Source: Streptococcaceae bacterium (GTDB lineage: Bacteria; Bacillota; Bacilli; Lactobacillales; Streptococcaceae). From it: a stretch of DNA of 10,499 bases. The position numbers and the translations under genes are program-made. Each line of letters starts with the position of its first letter. Within the stretch, counting starts at the first letter, position 1. Location: positions 1-10,499 of the forward strand of contig JAITHN010000100.1 of NCBI GenBank assembly GCA_031279745.1. Reading direction: 5' to 3'. Shown piece after piece: positions 5,880 to 10,499 of this stretch. Under the pieces are notes generated by a model. The model was not told the DNA's origin. It searched no databases and was given only the letters and a program-made list of their open reading frames with translations.

Positions 5880-8351
5880 TTAACTTTCAGATGGGGGTTC
5901 GTTCTCCTCGTCGACAAAGACATAGGCTTGAGAAGCATGAAATATACCCGCTTCTTCTTTTTCATCAAGTACAAAACTTCCATTGCTTTCACGCGTTGAG
6001 ATTGGATAATCCAACTCTTTAATCTCAAGCTTATTTCCCTTATTCGTTATTACGAGTAGCGGTGCATCAGAACTTGCTTCCATGAAAATGACGCGATGCG
6101 GATTATTCTTGAGTGTTCTCAAAATGAGAAGCCCTCTCTTCGCCCTACCGAGCGGTTCGATTTCTTGAGCAATCATACGCTTCAATGCTCCTCTATGGGT
6201 GAGAAGGGTAATCTCTTCATCTGCTCCTTCGTAAATGAGGTCTCCCCCGACCACAAAGTCCTCAGGTTTCAAATTAATCGATTTTACTCCTGCCGCAGTT
6301 TTCCCTGATACAGGAACTTCTTGTAGAGAATAACGAAGCGCGTAAGATAAATTCGTCACAAGAAAGACATCAATCTCTTCATTTACATTTTGCAAAAAGA
6401 CTTTTAAGACTTCATCGCTATCTGTTTTCAGCTTCATGTAGCTTGTTGATTTCGACTTATACGTGCGCCAAATCGCAAAATCCGACATTTGAACTTGCTT
6501 GATATAGCCCTGTTTCGTAAATGCAACGAGAGTAAAATCTTCACGAAGCTCTATATATGGAATTACGCCAATAATGCGTTCTTCTGTTTGGAACCCAGTT
6601 AACGTCTGCGTAATATGCTCTCCCAAATCTTTCCAGCGAATGTCGTTCAATTCATGGACTGGACGATAAATCACATTTCCTTTATTGGTAAATAAAAGTA
6701 GATGGTTCAATGTATTCATCTTTTTCGCAAAGAGGACATCATCCCCTTCCTTCAACCCAATCTCATGAAACGGACTCGCTTGGAAACTCCGGATACTCGT
6801 GCGTTTGATATACCCTTCCTTTGTCACAACGACCATGACATCTTCACTTGCAATTAACACTTGCGTTTCAATCTTAATTTCTTGAATCTCTTTTTCGATT
6901 CTAGTGAGACGAGGAGTGTTAAATGTTTTTTTGACTTCTTTGAGTTCTTTCTTCATCACTTGGAAGAGAACTTTTTTGTCGTTCAAAATATCTTTCAGCG
7001 TTTGAATCGTTTCTTCAAGCGCCCCTGCCTCTTTCTCTAGTAAAGTTACATCCGTATTGGTCAAACGATAAAGTTGCAAGACAACGATTGCTTCAGCTTG
7101 AATTTCTGTGAATCCGTAGTTGGCAATCAGATTTTTCTTCGCATCTTTTTTATCCTTCGAACTTCGAATCGTGCGGATGACCTTGTCCAAAATGGAAAGT
7201 GCCTTAATCAAGCCTTCTACAATATGCGCCCGATTTTCAGCTTTTTTTAATTCAAATTCACTTCGCCTAGTAATCACATCTACACGATGATGAATATAGC
7301 TTTGAATCATTTGCTTCAAACCAACTTGCTTGGGCGTTCTGTTGTCAATCGCCACCATGTTGAAATTATAGTTGATTTGCAAATCGGTGTTTTTTAGTAA
7401 ATAGTTGAGGATTCCTTCGCTGTTAGCGTCTTTTTTTAGCTCTACAACAATACGCAATCCGGTTCTATCTGATTCATCACGAACATCACTGATTCCATCA
7501 ATCTTTTTCATCAGACCGATCTCATGGATTTTCTTCACCAGGTTCGCCTTGTTCACTTCATAGGGGATTTCAGTAACCACGATTTGCTCTCTCCCACCGC
7601 GAATGGACTCAAATTCCGTTTTTGAACGAACGATGACTTTTCCTCGTCCAGTGCGATAGGCTTCCTTTGCTTCCTCCACCCCTTGCAAAATTCCCCCAGT
7701 TGGAAAATCTGGAGCAGGAATGTAGTTCATGATTTCCTCAAGAGTCGCCTCGGGGTGATCAATGAGAAACACCGTGCCGTCTATCACCTCACCGAGGGTA
7801 TGCGGTGGAATTTCTGTCGCATAACCTGCTGAAATTCCAGTGGAACCATTGACGAGCAAGTTTGGATAGCGAGTAGGAAGAACAGTAGGTTCCTTCTCCG
7901 TGTCATCGAAATTCCAAACATAATCGACCGTTTCCTTCTCGATATCTTGCAAAATTTCCCCAGCAAGCTTGGAAAGTCTAGCTTCCGTATAACGCATCGC
8001 AGCAGGGCTATCTCCGTCCATCGACCCGTTATTGCCATGCATGTCAATGAGAACACCACGCAATTTCCAATCCTGACTCATTCGGACCATTGCTTCATAA
8101 ATACTTGAATCTCCATGCGGGTGGAAATTCCCCATAATATTTCCGACAGACTTTGCACTTTTTCTATACGCCTTGTCAAAGGTATTCCCATCTTTATTCA
8201 TCGAATAAAGAATTCGGCGTTGGACGGGCTTTAGTCCATCCCTTATATCCGGAATGGCACGGTCTTGAATGATGTATTTGGAATATCGTCCGAAACGTTC
8301 TCCCATTACCTCTTCAAGAGTAAGCTCTTGTATATTTTCACTTGTTGCCAT
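5880..8351 (-). CDS. parC: DNA topoisomerase IV subunit A (ParC)
   Basis: ParC is the DNA-cleaving subunit of topoisomerase IV, which with ParE separates replicated chromosomes. With the ATG at 8351 the product has 823 residues, the usual size. A longer frame opens at TTG 8375, but AAGGAG sits five bases before the ATG at 8351, which decides the start. Using this start, the winged-helix domain has HPHGDSSIYEAM with S82 and E86 at the quinolone-determining positions, both in the usual susceptible state, and catalytic tyrosine Y121 in RYTEARLSK. MNKDGNTFDKAYRKSAKSVGN-type sequence before HPHGD marks ParC rather than GyrA. The C-terminal beta-pinwheel domain starts near residue 490, and the acidic tail ends ENEPPSES. 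It follows parE by 74 bases and is probably co-transcribed with it. Confidence 0.95.
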   Translation of the reverse strand: MATSENIQELTLEEVMGERFGRYSKYIIQDRAIPDIRDGLKPVQRRILYSMNKDGNTFDKAYRKSAKSVGNIMGNFHPHGDSSIYEAMVRMSQDWKLRGVLIDMHGNNGSMDGDSPAAMRYTEARLSKLAGEILQDIEKETVDYVWNFDDTEKEPTVLPTRYPNLLVNGSTGISAGYATEIPPHTLGEVIDGTVFLIDHPEATLEEIMNYIPAPDFPTGGILQGVEEAKEAYRTGRGKVIVRSKTEFESIRGGREQIVVTEIPYEVNKANLVKKIHEIGLMKKIDGISDVRDESDRTGLRIVVELKKDANSEGILNYLLKNTDLQINYNFNMVAIDNRTPKQVGLKQMIQSYIHHRVDVITRRSEFELKKAENRAHIVEGLIKALSILDKVIRTIRSSKDKKDAKKNLIANYGFTEIQAEAIVVLQLYRLTNTDVTLLEKEAGALEETIQTLKDILNDKKVLFQVMKKELKEVKKTFNTPRLTRIEKEIQEIKIETQVLIASEDVMVVVTKEGYIKRTSIRSFQASPFHEIGLKEGDDVLFAKKMNTLNHLLLFTNKGNVIYRPVHELNDIRWKDLGEHITQTLTGFQTEERIIGVIPYIELREDFTLVAFTKQGYIKQVQMSDFAIWRTYKSKSTSYMKLKTDSDEVLKVFLQNVNEEIDVFLVTNLSYALRYSLQEVPVSGKTAAGVKSINLKPEDFVVGGDLIYEGADEEITLLTHRGALKRMIAQEIEPLGRAKRGLLILRTLKNNPHRVIFMEASSDAPLLVITNKGNKLEIKELDYPISTRESNGSFVLDEKEEAGIFHASQAYVFVDEENEPPSES

Positions 8352-8356
8352 TATTG

Positions 8357-8362
8357 CTCCTT
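8357..8362 (-). promoter_or_regulatory. Ribosome binding site fixing the parC start
   Basis: AAGGAG followed by the five-base spacer CAATA and ATG. The upstream in-frame TTG at 8375-8373 has only a weak AGAGAA before it, so the ATG at 8351 is preferred, giving 823 rather than 831 residues. Confidence 0.85.
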
Positions 8363-8393
8363 GATTGTTTTTCAAATTCTCTAAAACATGCTG

Positions 8394-8407
8394 TGAACGC
8401 TAGTTCG
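8394..8407 (-). promoter_or_regulatory. Candidate LexA (SOS) box between parE and parC
   Basis: On the minus strand CGAAC-TAGC-GTTCA fits the Gram-positive LexA/DinR box, a GAAC-N4-GTTC palindrome flanked by C on the left; the last flanking base and one spacer position deviate from the common consensus. It lies 43 bases upstream of the parC ATG. A TTCACA overlapping its right edge has five of six bases of a -35 element, but no convincing -10 follows at 16-18 bases. parE-parC genes are known members of SOS regulons in some Bacillota, which makes the site plausible. Confidence 0.4.
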
Positions 8408-8425
8408 CTCCTAAATCCCCAAGTT

Positions 8426-10499
8426 CTACCCCAAGTCATCAAACAGATTGATTTCAGAGTATACCTCTTCTTTTTCATCAGCTAATGGTTCTGTTTCTAT
8501 TTTCTCATTCTTCTCAGCTTTTGCTAAGTCAAACGACTCCTTTTCGCGCTCATCTTTGGTCACATCCAATATGGAACCATCTTCTTCCAAGGTAAATTGA
8601 ACATGTTTTTCAATCCAATTTCTTCGCGGTTCTACTTTTTCACCCATTAGTGTGGTTACACGACGTTCTGCCTGTGCAGCGTCATCGATTCGAACACGAA
8701 TGAGCGTTCGTTTTTCAGGATCCATCGTCGTTTCCCAAAGTTGCTCGGCATTCATTTCCCCAAGACCTTTGTAACGTTGAATCATGTAGCCCTTTCCGAT
8801 TTTTTCTATCGCTATGTCTAATTCTTCGTCGGTCCATGCATATTCAATCACTTCTTTTTTTCCAGTCCCCTTTGAAATCTTGTACAAAGGAGGGAGGGCG
8901 ATATAAACTTTCCCGGCTTCGACAAGGGGTTTCATATAGCGATAAAAAAACGTGAGGAGGAGAACTTGAATATGAGCCCCGTCAGTATCCGCATCGGTCA
9001 TGATGATGACTTTTTCATAGTTTGAATCTTCTGCTTCAAACTCAGGTCCGACTCCCGCACCAATCGTGTGAATCATTGTATTGATTTCTTCATTTTTTAA
9101 AATATCTTGAATCTTTGCTTTTTCAGTATTGATTACTTTTCCACGAAGCGGCAAAATCGCTTGGAATTTCCTGTCTCTTCCCTGTTTTGCACTTCCTCCG
9201 GCGGAATCTCCTTCGACCAGATACAACTCATTTCGTTTAGGATTTTTAGTCTGGGCTGGAGTGAGTTTCCCACTTAAGATGGACTCACGCTTTTTCTTCT
9301 TCCCATTTCTCGATTCTTCCCTTGCTTTTCTGGCAGCTTCTCTTGCCAAACGCGCTTTTACTGCTTTTTTGACAAGCATTTGACTCATTTCACTGTTTTC
9401 TTGTAGGAAGAAACCGAGTTGCTCTGAAATCACTCCGTCTACGGCTCCACGAGCTGCAGGTGTTCCTAATTTATCTTTCGTTTGCGATTCAAACTGAAGG
9501 ATGTTCTCAGGGATAAGGACGGAAAGCACAACGGCTAGGCCTTCACGAAAATCCGTTCCCTCAAGATTTTTATCCTTTTCTTTTAGAAGATTCACTTTTC
9601 TCGCATACTCGTTGAACGCCTTGGTCATTGCAGTACGAAATCCAGTTTCATGGGTTCCCCCATCACTCGTTCTAACATTGTTTACAAAGCTCAGAAGGTT
9701 TTCTGAATACCCATCGTTATATTGGAAAGCGACTTCGACTTCGATGTCTTCTTTTTTCCCAGTGAAATACATTACTGGGGTCAAGTCATCTTTGTCTTCA
9801 TTCAAATATTGTACAAACTGCTTTACTCCTTCGTCATAGTGGAACTTCTCGACGATATCCTCATCCTTGCGCTTATCGATAAGCGTGATAGATACGCCGC
9901 TCAAAAGAAAGGCAGATTCTCTCAAACGCTCCGCCAAAATTTCCCTTGAAAATTTCGTCACAGAAAAAATACTTGCATCGGGTTTAAAATGAACACGCGT
10001 CCCATTTTTTTTCTTGGTTCTTCCTAATTTCTTGAGTCCTCCAACTGGATTCCCGCCGTTTTCAAAGCGCATTTGATACTCTTGCCCATCACGAACGACG
10101 TTAACCTCAAGCCATTCAGAAAGCGCGTTTACCACGCTCGAACCTACACCGTGAAGTCCACCAGCTGTTTTGTATCCACCATCTCCAAATTTCCCGCCTG
10201 CATGGAGGACTGTAAAGATAATCTCGATGGTTGGCTTTCCTGTAACGTGTTTCCCCGTTGGCATTCCACGACCCTCATCTTGAACGGAGATGGAGTTGTC
10301 TTTATGGATGGTCACAAGAATATCCTTCCCATATCCCGCCAGCGCTTCATCAACGGAGTTATCCACGATTTCGTAAACCAAATGATGCAATCCACGACCA
10401 TCAGTAGATCCAATATACATACCTGGACGCTTTCTTACCGCATCCAATCCTTCCAGAACCTGAATGGAGCCGTCATCATATGCGTTATTTACTTTTTTT
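8426..10499 (-). CDS. parE: DNA topoisomerase IV subunit B (ParE), start beyond the window
   Basis: ParE is the ATPase subunit of topoisomerase IV and partners ParC encoded 74 bases downstream. The frame is open to the right edge, where KKVNNAYDDGSIQVLEG precedes the first conserved block, so only a residue or two is missing; 690 residues are visible. Counting from the first visible residue: GHKL ATPase motifs YEIVDNSVDEA (catalytic E43, N47), DEGRGMP and GGLHGVGSS; the QTK loop at 339-341; Toprim VEGDSAGG at 428-435 and DADTDG with D502, D504, D506; and QRYKGLGEMN near 574. KLTPAQTKNP before the Toprim motif favours ParE over GyrB. After HVQFTLEE, where many ParE proteins end, an extra charged tail of about 50 residues runs to INLFDDLG. 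The internal TTG at 10447 is not the start, because upstream family sequence continues. Confidence 0.96.
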   Translation of the reverse strand, partial: KKVNNAYDDGSIQVLEGLDAVRKRPGMYIGSTDGRGLHHLVYEIVDNSVDEALAGYGKDILVTIHKDNSISVQDEGRGMPTGKHVTGKPTIEIIFTVLHAGGKFGDGGYKTAGGLHGVGSSVVNALSEWLEVNVVRDGQEYQMRFENGGNPVGGLKKLGRTKKKNGTRVHFKPDASIFSVTKFSREILAERLRESAFLLSGVSITLIDKRKDEDIVEKFHYDEGVKQFVQYLNEDKDDLTPVMYFTGKKEDIEVEVAFQYNDGYSENLLSFVNNVRTSDGGTHETGFRTAMTKAFNEYARKVNLLKEKDKNLEGTDFREGLAVVLSVLIPENILQFESQTKDKLGTPAARGAVDGVISEQLGFFLQENSEMSQMLVKKAVKARLAREAARKAREESRNGKKKKRESILSGKLTPAQTKNPKRNELYLVEGDSAGGSAKQGRDRKFQAILPLRGKVINTEKAKIQDILKNEEINTMIHTIGAGVGPEFEAEDSNYEKVIIMTDADTDGAHIQVLLLTFFYRYMKPLVEAGKVYIALPPLYKISKGTGKKEVIEYAWTDEELDIAIEKIGKGYMIQRYKGLGEMNAEQLWETTMDPEKRTLIRVRIDDAAQAERRVTTLMGEKVEPRRNWIEKHVQFTLEEDGSILDVTKDEREKESFDLAKAEKNEKIETEPLADEKEEVYSEINLFDDLG

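Noticed and set aside
5771..6028. 85-codon minus-strand frame spanning the parC end and the pflA start
   Set aside because: It overlaps conserved parC sequence in another frame and has no recognisable protein features.
8352..8375. Longer parC start at the TTG codon
   Set aside because: AAGGAG is correctly spaced for the ATG at 8351, and that start gives the usual 823-residue length.
9129..9949. Plus-strand frames of 75-112 codons inside parE
   Set aside because: They are antisense shadows of highly conserved parE sequence, with no ribosome binding sites.
10445..10447. TTG at 10447 as the parE start
   Set aside because: The frame continues upstream with YDDGSIQVLEG, which is conserved ParE N-terminal sequence, to the window edge.

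Overview
The window looks like ordinary chromosomal DNA from a low-GC, fermentative Bacillota, most likely a member of the Lactobacillales. Three things point there: the tmRNA tag reads AKTNNSYALAA, of the AK-N-rich-(S/T)YALAA kind seen in that order; a pyruvate formate-lyase activase is present; and type II topoisomerase genes lie in the order parE-parC with Gram-positive-type motifs. The genus cannot be fixed from the sequence alone.

Layout: positions 1-1597 (minus strand) hold the 5' three quarters of ribF, cut by the left edge, and the complete truB. Their stop and start codons abut, and an extended -10 promoter lies upstream of truB. Positions 1791-2236 (minus) hold the tmRNA gene ssrA with its own sigma-A promoter and a hairpin terminator. 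Positions 2410-4937 (plus) hold a two-gene ABC exporter operon, ATPase then a 12-helix-type permease, of the tetronasin/polyketide-exporter type. A perfect 21-bp hairpin at 4964-5012 is a shared terminator with the convergent block on the other side. Positions 5011-10499 (minus) hold parE (start beyond the right edge), parC and pflA, all in one direction and possibly one transcript.

Functionally these are mostly core genes: tRNA pseudouridylation, FMN/FAD synthesis, ribosome rescue, chromosome decatenation and anaerobic activation of pyruvate formate-lyase. The ABC exporter is the only accessory-looking unit. No mobile element, CRISPR array, rRNA or tRNA gene was seen.

No clearly new biological system is visible. 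The observations most worth checking are a LexA/SOS-like palindrome in the parE-parC gap, a long acidic ParE tail ending in a possible clamp-binding-like peptide, an ssrA gene that does not encode its 3' CCA, a pflA separated from any pflB, and two palindromes upstream of the exporter operon.
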